This document shows positions 18,005-26,132 of a stretch of 64,000 nucleotides of DNA, in pieces. Position 1 is the first letter of the stretch. Each line of letters starts with the position of its first letter. The notes beneath the pieces are model-generated. The model ran no database searches and had not been told where the DNA came from. It saw nothing but the letters and a program-made list of their open reading frames with translations. Location of the stretch: positions 806,001-870,000 of the forward strand of contig NZ_BAABJY010000002.1 of assembly GCF_039543545.1 (NCBI RefSeq), read 5' to 3'. The DNA comes from Luteimonas vadosa. GTDB taxonomy: Bacteria > Pseudomonadota > Gammaproteobacteria > Xanthomonadales > Xanthomonadaceae. The position numbers and the translations under genes were made by a program.

Positions 18005-19345
18005 ATGCTGGAACTCCTGATCGTCCTGTGCCTGATCGCGCTCAACGGCTTCTTCGCCCTGTCGGAGATGGCACTGGTCACCTCGCGCAAGACGCGGTTG
18101 AGGCAGATGGCCAACGACCCGGTGAAGCCAAGCGCCGGCGCCCGCAAGGCCCTGGCCCTGGCCGAGCATCCCGACAACCTGCTGTCGACCGTCCAGGTCG
18201 GCATCACCCTGATCGGGGTGCTGGCGGGCGTGCTCGGTGGCGAGGCGATCGGGTTGCTGATCGCGGCCTGGCTCGAGGGCCTGCTTCCCGCGTCCTCAGT
18301 GGCCCAGGCGTACGCCGAATACGCGCGTCCCGTCGGCATCGGCACGGCGGTCGGCCTGATCACCGCCGGCACCGTGATCTTCGGCGAACTCATCCCCAAG
18401 CGCCTGGCGTTGACCAACGCCGAGGGCATCGCAAGCGTGGTCGCGCTGCCGCTGCAGGCGCTGGCCACCGCGGCCAAGCCGGTGGTCTTCTCCCTGGGCG
18501 CGATCAACCGCGCCGTCCTGCGCTTGCTTGGCATCCGCGACGATGCCCGCAATGCGATCACCGAGGAGGAGATCCGGCTGCTGGTGAGCGAAGGCCACGA
18601 GCAGGGCCTGATCGACGACGACGAACGCAAGATGATGCACCGGGTCCTGCGCCTGGGCGACCGCAGCACCGAAAGCCTGATGACCCCGCGCACGCGCATC
18701 GCCTGGCTGGATGCCGCCGAGGGTTTCGAGGAGAACCTCGCCACGATGCGTGCCACCCCGTTCTCGCGCTATCCCGTCTACCGCGACAGCGATGCCGAGG
18801 TGATGGGGGTGCTCGAGATCAAGTCGCTGATCGACCGGCTCGACGAAAGGGAGTTCGACCTGTTCCGCCACCTGCGCGAGCCGTTGTTCGTGTCGGAATC
18901 CACCCCGGCGCTCAAGTTGCTGGAGATCCTGCGCGAGGAGCAGCAGTCGCTTGCGCTGGTGGTCGACGAATACGGCGACATCACCGGCATGGTCACCATC
19001 AACGACGTGATGGAGGCGGTGATCGGCCGCACGTCCAGCGGGGACGGCGCCGACGCGACCCCGCTGGTGGTCATGCGGGACGACGGGTCGCTGCTGGTCG
19101 ACGGCAGCCTGACCACCGAATCATTGCGCGAACTGCTCGGCGGCGGCGCCTTGCCGGACGAGGACGAACACGAGTACCACACCGCCGCGGGCATGACGAT
19201 CGTCCACTTCGGGCGCATCCCGCACGCGGGTGAGCATTTCGAATGGAGCGGATGGAGGATCGAGGTCGTCGACCTGGACGGCCCACGGGTCGACAAGCTG
19301 CTGCTGAAGCGACTCGACGATGGCGGGCAGCGCAATGGCTCCTGA
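18005..19345 (+). CDS. CNNM/CorC-HlyC family transporter-associated protein
   Basis: 446-residue inner-membrane protein. Domain order: DUF21 (CNNM) with about four membrane segments (1-185), paired CBS domains (about 205-330), and a CorC_HlyC domain (about 350-440). Relatives are linked to magnesium or cobalt efflux and are often annotated as hemolysin-like; actual hemolysis is not expected. ATG 18005 is preceded by AAGGAG (17991-17996) at good spacing. A TATTAT at 17855-17860 may be the -10 of this gene in the 273-base divergent spacer. Its 3' end overlaps the next gene by 26 bases. Confidence 0.9.
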   Translation: MLELLIVLCLIALNGFFALSEMALVTSRKTRLRQMANDPVKPSAGARKALALAEHPDNLLSTVQVGITLIGVLAGVLGGEAIGLLIAAWLEGLLPASSVAQAYAEYARPVGIGTAVGLITAGTVIFGELIPKRLALTNAEGIASVVALPLQALATAAKPVVFSLGAINRAVLRLLGIRDDARNAITEEEIRLLVSEGHEQGLIDDDERKMMHRVLRLGDRSTESLMTPRTRIAWLDAAEGFEENLATMRATPFSRYPVYRDSDAEVMGVLEIKSLIDRLDEREFDLFRHLREPLFVSESTPALKLLEILREEQQSLALVVDEYGDITGMVTINDVMEAVIGRTSSGDGADATPLVVMRDDGSLLVDGSLTTESLRELLGGGALPDEDEHEYHTAAGMTIVHFGRIPHAGEHFEWSGWRIEVVDLDGPRVDKLLLKRLDDGGQRNGS

Positions 19346-20000
19346 GAAGGGCGAGGACGCCGCAAGCCCACACCGCGGCAAGCGGAATCGTCGGCACCGG
19401 GCGGGCACGCGTGCCCTGCTTGCGGCGCTGGCCGTGGGGCCGCCCGACGAGACGCTGTCGCTACGCGAAATCCTGGATGGGCTGGGACGCAGCCTGTTCG
19501 GGATGCTGCTGTTCATCGCGATCCTGCCCGCCTTCCTCCCGGTACCCGGGGTCGCCGGCGGCCTGAGCGGACCGCTGGTGATGCTCGTGGGCGTCCAACT
19601 GCTGGCGGGGATGCGCCGGCCCTGGCTGCCGACCTTCATCTCGCGACACGGACCCACCCGTGCCACCGTCGCCCGCTTCGAGCACCGCATCGGGCCCTGG
19701 CTCCGCCGGCTCGAGCGGCTGGTGCAGCCGCGGCTGACCGTCCTGCTCGACCACCGCGTCGCAACCATGTTCACCGGGTTGCTGCTGGTCCTGCTGGGGC
19801 TGCTGTTGATGCTGCCGATCCCGTTCACGAACTACCTGTTCGGCATCCTGCTGATGCTGTATGCCATGGCCTTGCTGGAGCGAGACGGCATGCTGATGCT
19901 CATCGCCTGGGCCACCGGCATCGTCGCCATCGTCACCTTCGGGATCGTCGGCGGCACCCTGGCGAACGCGGCGACGCAGTGGCTCGATGGCATGATCTGA
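19320..20000 (+). CDS. ExoD family membrane protein
   Basis: 226 residues with a basic N-terminus and about five hydrophobic segments (around 58-95 and 145-215), matching the exopolysaccharide synthesis ExoD family first found in rhizobia. The conserved LREILDGLGRSLFGMLLFIAILP start of the family domain is clear near 48-70. The biochemical role of ExoD is not established. The gene overlaps the 3' end of the CNNM/CorC gene by 26 bases in another frame, so the two are cotranscribed. ATG 19335, five codons in, is an alternative start. A hairpin follows about 100 bases downstream. Confidence 0.85.
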   Translation: MAGSAMAPEKGEDAASPHRGKRNRRHRAGTRALLAALAVGPPDETLSLREILDGLGRSLFGMLLFIAILPAFLPVPGVAGGLSGPLVMLVGVQLLAGMRRPWLPTFISRHGPTRATVARFEHRIGPWLRRLERLVQPRLTVLLDHRVATMFTGLLLVLLGLLLMLPIPFTNYLFGILLMLYAMALLERDGMLMLIAWATGIVAIVTFGIVGGTLANAATQWLDGMI

Positions 20001-20102
20001 ACCTAATCCGGTGAGGATCGGCGGCCTCTCCTCCCGGCCAGGCATGCGACTTGCGTGGCGGCAGGAACAGGGACCCGCATGACCCCTTCACTGCAATACG
20101 AA

Positions 20103-20126
20103 AAACCGCCGGCATGCCGGCGGTTT
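20103..20126. terminator. Bidirectional terminator
   Basis: Perfect 24-base palindrome with AAACCGCCGGC arm. A run of five A (20101-20105) gives a U-tract to minus-strand RNA, so it mainly ends the GGDEF-EAL transcript and also lies after the plus-strand exoD-like gene. Confidence 0.75.
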
Positions 20127-20185
20127 CCATTTCATTCTTGTGCAGACTGTTCTGACTGCGGCGCAAGGTATGGCCTGCCCGCCCT

Positions 20186-22318
20186 CTAGGTCAGCAAGCC
20201 CTCGATGTCCTGCGCCGTGACCGGGTGGCTCAACCAATAGCCTTGGGCGAGGTCGCAGCCGCGCTCGCGAAGGATGTCGAACTGCCCCTCCTTCTCGACC
20301 CCCTCTGCGATCACCGTGATCCCCAGCGAATGCGCCATCGCGATGATGGCGGTCGTCAGCGCCAGGTCATCCGGGTCGCGCAGGACATCGGCGATGAAGC
20401 TCCGGTCGATCTTGACGCCGTCCACGGGCACCCGGCGGAGGTGGCTCAGGCCCGAGAAGCCGGTACCGAAGTCGTCGAGCCAGACCTTGACCCCGGCGTT
20501 GCGCAGGCGCGAGAGCAATGCACTGGCGCGCAATTCGTCGCCGATCACCGCTGTTTCCGTCAGCTCGATGTGCAGGCACTCCGGCGCCAGGTCGACGTCT
20601 TCCAGCTGGCGTTCCACCTGCTCGGCCAGGTCCCCGCCGCGCAGTTGCCGCGGCGATACGTTGACCGATACGAACATGCCCGCGGCGGCCGGGAAATCCC
20701 GCTGCCACTTGCGCAGGTCCTCGCAGGCCGCTCGCAGGACCTGCGGGCCGATGGTTTCGATCAGCCCGCTCTGCTCTGCCACGTCGATGAACACAGAAGG
20801 CGCAACGGCACCCTGCTCCGGGTGCTGCCACCGCAGCAGCGCCTCGACGCCCATCAGCGCGCTGTCGGCCATGCGGTAGATCGGCTGGTAGGCCAGGCTG
20901 AGTTCACCGCGCTCCCACGCGCCGCGGAGGTCCTGCTCCATGCGGACGCGCCGCTCCACGGCCTGGTCCATCGCCCGGCTATAGAACCGGTAGCAGTTCT
21001 TGCCGGCGACCTTGGCCTGGTACATGGCGATGTCGCCGTTCTTGATCAGCATGGCGGCGCTGGCCGCGTCCTCCGGGAACAGGGTGATGCCGATCGAGGT
21101 TCCCAGGAACACCGGCCGCTCCTGGACCATCAACGGGCTGTGCAATTCGCTGACCAGGGCTTCGGCCAGCCGGCTCGCCAAGTCGCGCACTTCCCCCTCC
21201 CGCCCCGCCTGGCTCTGGATCAGGACCACGAACTCATCGCCGCCGAAGCGGGCCATCACGGCATCCTTGCCACCCAGTCGTTGCACCGCATCGCTGATGC
21301 GATGCGAGAAGTTCACGAGGACCTCGTCACCCACGTCGTGGCCAAGCGTGTCGTTGATGCGCTTGAAGTCGTCGATGTCGGCGAACAGCAGCGCAAGCTG
21401 GTGACCCGCGCCCCCCAGGTGCATCAGCCGCTGGTCGAGGATCTCCCGGAAAGCCAGGCGGTTGGACAATCCCGTGAGCGGATCCGTGTAGGCCATCCGG
21501 CGCATGTCGCGATCCTGGCGCTCGATGCTCTGGCCCATCCTCCCGAATGCACGCACCAGGTCGCCGACCTCGTCCCCGCGCCGGGTTTCCGGCAGTGCGG
21601 TGGTGTAGTTGCCGGTTTCGATTTCCCGCGCCGCTTCGGCGAGCTGGCGGATCGGCCTGACCAGGGTTCGCTGCACCAGCAGGCCCACTCCCACGCCGAG
21701 CACCACGAGCAGCGCCATGGCCGCCGCGATCCAGCTGGTATGGCGGCGGCCGATCTCCTCGAGTCGCCCGGACATGCCGGCCATCGCCTGCGCCTCGTCG
21801 GCGGCGATGGTGGACAACGAATATCCGATGCGCACCCCGCCCAGGCGCTGGTCGCCGATGCGGATGGGCGTGGACACATCGAGGACACGGTCGGTGGACT
21901 GGACGTGGGTCCGTCGCGCCGTCACCACCTCGTATGCCAGCGGATCCTGCATGGCCTGCCCGTAGGTGGCGATGTCGCCCGAACCGTCGTGGATCACGTT
22001 CCCGCGAACGTCGTAGACGGTGACGTAGCTGACGTCCGGCTGCCGCAGCACGCCGCGGACAACGACGCCGATCGCGTCGAGGTCGAAGTAGTACAAGGGA
22101 TTGACCAGCGAATCGGCGACCTGCAACGCGGCCGCCTGGCCGCGCGTCCGCAGGCGATCGGACACCAGGCCATGCATCGAATCCCTGCTGAGCCCGATCA
22201 CTTCCCGCTGCATCACCGCCTGCCGCTGGAGGAGCACCACCACGACGCACAGGATCACGCCCAGGGCGACCATCACGCCGATGATGAACCTGGCATGCAG
22301 GCCGAAGCGGAGATTCAT
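20186..22318 (-). CDS. HAMP-GGDEF-EAL c-di-GMP signalling protein
   Basis: 710 residues. Membrane segment 13-31, periplasmic sensor region (about 32-195), second membrane segment 197-216, HAMP 217-270, GGDEF domain with intact GGDEF at 359-363, and EAL domain with EALLRW at 492-497, DDFGTG at 615-620 and the downstream AEGVE. Both catalytic halves look complete, so it could make and break c-di-GMP. The usual RxxD inhibitory site before GGDEF is absent. Its ATG overlaps the stop of the upstream PhnD-like gene (ATGA), so the periplasmic binding protein is very likely its ligand-sensing partner. A terminator ends the unit at 20103-20126. Confidence 0.93.
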   Translation of the reverse strand: MNLRFGLHARFIIGVMVALGVILCVVVVLLQRQAVMQREVIGLSRDSMHGLVSDRLRTRGQAAALQVADSLVNPLYYFDLDAIGVVVRGVLRQPDVSYVTVYDVRGNVIHDGSGDIATYGQAMQDPLAYEVVTARRTHVQSTDRVLDVSTPIRIGDQRLGGVRIGYSLSTIAADEAQAMAGMSGRLEEIGRRHTSWIAAAMALLVVLGVGVGLLVQRTLVRPIRQLAEAAREIETGNYTTALPETRRGDEVGDLVRAFGRMGQSIERQDRDMRRMAYTDPLTGLSNRLAFREILDQRLMHLGGAGHQLALLFADIDDFKRINDTLGHDVGDEVLVNFSHRISDAVQRLGGKDAVMARFGGDEFVVLIQSQAGREGEVRDLASRLAEALVSELHSPLMVQERPVFLGTSIGITLFPEDAASAAMLIKNGDIAMYQAKVAGKNCYRFYSRAMDQAVERRVRMEQDLRGAWERGELSLAYQPIYRMADSALMGVEALLRWQHPEQGAVAPSVFIDVAEQSGLIETIGPQVLRAACEDLRKWQRDFPAAAGMFVSVNVSPRQLRGGDLAEQVERQLEDVDLAPECLHIELTETAVIGDELRASALLSRLRNAGVKVWLDDFGTGFSGLSHLRRVPVDGVKIDRSFIADVLRDPDDLALTTAIIAMAHSLGITVIAEGVEKEGQFDILRERGCDLAQGYWLSHPVTAQDIEGLLT

Positions 22319-23292
22319 TCGATTTCCGATCCCACGCGCTTCACGCCGGCGCGAACGAGTGCCAGGCTGCGCTCGTCTTCCTCCTTGAGCGGCAGGAACC
22401 GCGTCGTCTTGAAGAACCGGAGCATGGCTTCGCTCGCATCCGGATCATCAGCGGCGGCGATGAGCACCTCGCGCAGCCTCGCCTTGATCGCGGGCGCCAG
22501 GTCGCCCCGCACCATTTCCAGCGCGCGCGGGTACTCCGGCGTCTCATGGAAGACCATCATGTCCCGCCGGTAAAGGTCGGGCACGCGTTGCGGGCTGCGC
22601 CAGTCCAGGTTGCTCATGGCACCGGCGTCGACCAGGCGCTTGTGGACCCAGGTCGAAATGTTCAGTTCTGAACGCGCGAACAGGTAGCCGACCGAGTCCG
22701 CCACCGGCCGGTCCCGCGGCGAGAGCAGGATCTCCATGGGCAGACCACGTTCGATCAGCGTCAGCGCCGGCATGTAGTAGGCACTGGTCGAGTTGGGGTT
22801 CTGGAACGCGACGCTGCGTCCCTTGAGGTCCTCGAGCGAGGCAATCCCGCTGTCGGTGCGTGCGAAGAACACCGTGCGGTATCGGCTGACGCCGCTGCGC
22901 TCGGTCACCAGCAGGGGCTCCGCGCCCGCGCCCATCTGCAGCTGCATCCCGCTGGCGGCGGTCTCGGTGACCCAGTCCACCCGCCCGCGGCGCAGGTAGC
23001 TGTCCATCTGCTTGCGGTCGCGAGCCATCAGGATGCGCCCCTCGCGGATGCCGACGTCGGCCATCCTGGGGACGACGTAATCGAGCAACGGCTTGAGCTG
23101 CCGGTAATGGGCATTGGGGTCGTCGCTGATGCGCCCGAGGACCAGGACGTGGTCCTCCTCGCTGCCATGCGCCACTGGCAGGACCGCGGCGGCGACCAGC
23201 ATCGCCAGCAGCACGGCGCGCAGGCGGGCGGATGATGCGATCAAGGAGTTCCCTGCAAGACGGATTGCAGCCGGGAGACTAGCGGAATTCAT
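22315..23292 (-). CDS. PhnD-like periplasmic substrate-binding protein
   Basis: 325 residues with a long N-terminal signal (hydrophobic stretch RAVLLAMLVAAAVLPVAHG, about 24-43) and the fold of phosphate/phosphite/phosphonate ABC-transporter binding proteins: DYVVPRMADVGI, GVSRYRTVFFARTDSGI, LKGRSVAFQNPNSTSAYYMP. There is no ABC permease or ATPase gene nearby. Instead the gene overlaps a membrane GGDEF-EAL gene by 4 bases, so the protein probably reports ligand binding to that receptor rather than to a transporter. The ligand cannot be told from sequence. ATG 23292 has AGGTGA eight bases upstream; GTG 23304 is an alternative. Confidence 0.87.
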   Translation of the reverse strand: MNSASLPAAIRLAGNSLIASSARLRAVLLAMLVAAAVLPVAHGSEEDHVLVLGRISDDPNAHYRQLKPLLDYVVPRMADVGIREGRILMARDRKQMDSYLRRGRVDWVTETAASGMQLQMGAGAEPLLVTERSGVSRYRTVFFARTDSGIASLEDLKGRSVAFQNPNSTSAYYMPALTLIERGLPMEILLSPRDRPVADSVGYLFARSELNISTWVHKRLVDAGAMSNLDWRSPQRVPDLYRRDMMVFHETPEYPRALEMVRGDLAPAIKARLREVLIAAADDPDASEAMLRFFKTTRFLPLKEEDERSLALVRAGVKRVGSEIE

Positions 23293-23310
23293 GGCGCGAA
23301 TCACCTGCCG

Positions 23311-24081
23311 TCATCCAGATTCGGGCTTTTGTGACGCGAGCCGGGCCATCCGCTGGGCATCCGCCAGCACGCCGCGCAACAGGCGCACCTCGCGGGCATC
23401 CAGGCCGCTGCGCATGAAGATGCGACGCAGCTTGCGCATGGCCGAATCCGGCGCGCGCCCCTTGTGGAAGTCGATGGCCTCGAGGGTCTCTGCCAGCTGG
23501 GAAAAGAAGCCTTCCAGCTGTGCATGGCTTGCCTGCGTCTCCCGGTGCGCATGGGCGACCGGCGCTGGCGCCTCGGAAAGCAGCGCCAACCGCACTTCGT
23601 AACAGAGCACCTGCACCGCCGCGGCGAGGTTGAGCGAGCTGTAGGCAGGGTTCGCCTGGATGTGGACGGCCGCATGGCAGAGCTGGAGCTCCTCGTTGTC
23701 CAACCCGGTGCGCTCACGGCCGAAGACCAGCGCCACCTGCTCCGTCGCCGCGGCCGCCTTCAGGCGGAGGGCTGCCTCCCGGGGCGCCAGTTCCTCGAGT
23801 GCGATGCGCCGGCTCCGTGCGGTGCAGCCAAGCACCAGGCGGCAATCGCCGATGGCCTCGGCGAGCGTGTCGCAGCGATCCGCCCCCGCAACCACGTCGT
23901 CGGCCCCGGCCGCCATCGCCTGTGCATCGGCATGCGGGAAGCGTTCCGGGGCGACCAGCACCAGTCTTCCCAGCCCCATGGTCTTCATGGCCCGGGCGGC
24001 GGCACCGATGTTGCCTGGATGCTGGGTACCGACCAGCACGATCCGGATCCGGCCGGCGATGGCATCTGAGTCGTTGTCCAT
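23311..24081 (-). CDS. trmJ: tRNA (cytidine/uridine-32-2'-O)-methyltransferase TrmJ
   Basis: 256-residue SpoU/TrmH-class methyltransferase that methylates the ribose of residue 32 in tRNA using SAM. The knotted SAM-binding motifs are evident: RIVLVGTQHPGNIGAAARAM (12-31, motif 1), ALVFGRERTGLDNEEL (motif 2, near 115) and NPAYSSLNLAAAVQVL (motif 3, near 140). The C-terminal helical extension (165-256) is the TrmJ-specific tRNA-binding part. It is divergent from suhB, the same arrangement known in E. coli. A TACCAT lies seven bases before the ATG, so the mRNA may be leaderless. The PhnD-like gene follows after 18 bases. Confidence 0.93.
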   Translation of the reverse strand: MDNDSDAIAGRIRIVLVGTQHPGNIGAAARAMKTMGLGRLVLVAPERFPHADAQAMAAGADDVVAGADRCDTLAEAIGDCRLVLGCTARSRRIALEELAPREAALRLKAAAATEQVALVFGRERTGLDNEELQLCHAAVHIQANPAYSSLNLAAAVQVLCYEVRLALLSEAPAPVAHAHRETQASHAQLEGFFSQLAETLEAIDFHKGRAPDSAMRKLRRIFMRSGLDAREVRLLRGVLADAQRMARLASQKPESG

Positions 24082-24088
24082 GGTGCCG

Positions 24089-24094
24089 ATGGTA
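24089..24094 (-). promoter_or_regulatory. Possible -10 element of trmJ (leaderless type)
   Basis: TACCAT read on the minus strand, seven bases before the trmJ ATG. No good -35 is seen; support comes mainly from the same arrangement at other genes in the window. Confidence 0.3.
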
Positions 24095-24169
24095 AACTGC
24101 GCCGCGGCCACCGAGCCGCAACGCTCTTTACCCCTGCCGTCCCCCACCTGCGCCCGGAGCCTGCCCGCG

Positions 24170-24997
24170 ATGCAAAAACCTGCCGTCAACATCATGGTCA
24201 AGGCGGCCCGCGCCGGCGGCAACATCCTGCTGCGGCACATGCACCGGCTCGATGCGCTCAACGTCGTGGAGAAGGACCGGCTGGACTACGCCAGCGAAGT
24301 CGATGGCCTGGCCGAAGAGGCGATCGTCAAGGAACTCAGGCGCGCCAATCCGGAGTACGCCATCCTCGGCGAGGAAGGCGGCGCCCAGAAGAGCCCGCGC
24401 GGGCCGAGCCGGTACACCTGGGTCATCGACCCGCTGGACGGCACCAGCAACTACCTGAGGGGCTTTCCGCACTGGTGCGTTTCGATCGCGCTGTGCGAGG
24501 GGGCCGAACCGATCCACGCCGTTGTCTTCGACCCGCTGCGCAACGAGCTGTTCACCGCCAGCCGCGGCAGCGGCGCGGTGCTCAACGAGCATCGCATCCG
24601 GGTATCGGAGCGCCGCGAACTGGGCGGCGCGCTCGTCTCCACCGGGTTCGCGCCCCGCGAACGCGAGCGCACCGGGGCGCAGCTCGACTGCTTGCGAGAG
24701 CTCATGCTCGAGGCCGAGGATGTCCGGCGCGCGGGGTCGGCCGCGCTGGACCTCGCCTACGTCGCCGCTGGGCGCACCGATGCCTACTTCGAGGCCGGCG
24801 TGCGCGCATGGGACATCGCCGCGGGCGTGCTGCTGGTGCGCGAGGCCGGCGGCAGGGTCGCGGATTTCCGCGGCGCGGCCCCCGGGCCGATGCACATCGA
24901 CACCGGCAGCCGCCAGCTCGTGGCCGGCAACGTCCGCATCGTCGATCCGCTGCTGAAGAAGATCTCGTCTTCCGGGTACGCGAAGGCGTTCGCCTGA
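24170..24997 (+). CDS. suhB: Inositol-1-monophosphatase SuhB
   Basis: 275-residue magnesium-dependent phosphatase that hydrolyses inositol phosphates; in E. coli SuhB also joins the rRNA antitermination complex. Metal-binding motifs are complete: GEE (68-70), the IMPase signature IDPLDGTSN (86-94) and RAWDIAAG (near 218-225). ATG 24170 gives the family length and N-terminus. It is divergent from trmJ with an 88-base spacer. The bidirectional terminator at 25025-25051 closes the transcript. Confidence 0.94.
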   Translation: MQKPAVNIMVKAARAGGNILLRHMHRLDALNVVEKDRLDYASEVDGLAEEAIVKELRRANPEYAILGEEGGAQKSPRGPSRYTWVIDPLDGTSNYLRGFPHWCVSIALCEGAEPIHAVVFDPLRNELFTASRGSGAVLNEHRIRVSERRELGGALVSTGFAPRERERTGAQLDCLRELMLEAEDVRRAGSAALDLAYVAAGRTDAYFEAGVRAWDIAAGVLLVREAGGRVADFRGAAPGPMHIDTGSRQLVAGNVRIVDPLLKKISSSGYAKAFA

Positions 24998-25024
24998 CAG
25001 CGCCCCGTCGCCCTTCCCGCTAAG

Positions 25025-25051
25025 AAAAAGCCGCGCATTGCGCGGCTTTTT
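25025..25051. terminator. Bidirectional terminator between suhB and secF
   Basis: AAAAAGCCGCGC-ATT-GCGCGGCTTTTT: seven-bp GC stem flanked by five A and five T, so it works on both strands. It is the cleanest terminator in the window. Confidence 0.92.
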
Positions 25052-25072
25052 CCGTAGTGGCACCCCGGCGGA

Positions 25073-26041
25073 TCAGGGCCGGCGGGCCAGGGCCGCCTCG
25101 TCGCGCGCCTTGGGCATCAGGTCCTGCTTGCTCACCTTCAGGAAACCCACAGTGAGCAGGGGGCAGGCGATGAAGATCGACGAGAGGGTGCCGGCGACCA
25201 CGCCGATCATCTGCGCCTCGGCCATGCCCCTGAGGGAACCGCCCCCGTACAGGTACAGCGCCAGCAGCGCGAGGAAGGTCACCACCGACGTGATGATGGT
25301 GCGCGACAAGGTCTGGTTGATCGAAGCATTGAGCACCGTGATCGGGTCGGCGCGCATGCCGCGGAAATTCTCGCGCACGCGGTCGAAGACCACGATCGTG
25401 TCGTTGATCGAGAAGCCCATGACCGCGAGCATGCCGGCGAGCACGGTCAGGTCGAACTCCCGCTGCGAGATCGCGAACCAGCCCGCCACGACCAGCACGT
25501 CGAACAGGGAGGTGGTCACGATGGCGGAAACGGCGAACTTCCACTCGAACCGGAACGAGATGTAGATGAGGATCCCGATGACGACGAACAGGATCGCGTA
25601 GACGGCATTCGTCGCCAGCTCCTTGCCGACCTGCGCGCTGACGAACTCCCGGCCCTGGATCACCGCGGCATTGTCGGACGTCGAGGCGGCAGCACGGACC
25701 TGTTCGGCCACGCGCGCGATCACCTCGTTGCCCGTGCCCTCCTGGTCCGGACGCAGTCGCACCAGGATGTCGCTGCCGCTGCCAAACGTCTGCACCTGCG
25801 CGCCTTGCAGGCCGGCGCCGTCGAGGCGCTTGCGGATGCCGTCGACGTCGGCGGGCCGCTCAAAACGGAGTTCGACCACGGTGCCGCCGGTGAAGTCGAT
25901 CGCGTAGTTGAACCCCTTGGTGGCCAGGGCCCCGATGGAGAGGGCCGCCAGGATGACTGCCAGCGTCAGGGTCACCCAGCGCGCGGCCATGAAGTTGATC
26001 CGGCTGTTGCTGGGGATCAGGGTGAGCGGAAAGATACTCAT
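25073..26041 (-). CDS. secF: Protein translocase subunit SecF
   Basis: 322 residues, six membrane segments, partner of SecD. The SecDF complex uses the proton gradient to pull exported proteins out of the SecYEG channel. Seen features: the family start GFNYAIDFTGGTVVELRF near 32-50, a periplasmic domain to about 140, and the conserved GFSINDTIVVFDRVREN in the fourth membrane segment. ATG 26041 begins after secD with a 91-base gap. It is the last gene of the queA-tgt-yajC-secD-secF unit, ended by the bidirectional terminator. Confidence 0.96.
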   Translation of the reverse strand: MSIFPLTLIPSNSRINFMAARWVTLTLAVILAALSIGALATKGFNYAIDFTGGTVVELRFERPADVDGIRKRLDGAGLQGAQVQTFGSGSDILVRLRPDQEGTGNEVIARVAEQVRAAASTSDNAAVIQGREFVSAQVGKELATNAVYAILFVVIGILIYISFRFEWKFAVSAIVTTSLFDVLVVAGWFAISQREFDLTVLAGMLAVMGFSINDTIVVFDRVRENFRGMRADPITVLNASINQTLSRTIITSVVTFLALLALYLYGGGSLRGMAEAQMIGVVAGTLSSIFIACPLLTVGFLKVSKQDLMPKARDEAALARRP

Positions 26042-26132
26042 GCTGGCAGGCTCGTCGTGACGGGTCGGAGGATGGAGCATTGCGGCGATGCAGCCCTGGC
26101 GGCGCATGCCGGGACGGCGCGATAGGCAGCCA

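Noticed and set aside
20225..22573. 782-codon open frame on the plus strand
   Set aside because: Exactly antisense to the GGDEF-EAL and PhnD-like genes, with no motif; caused by codon bias.
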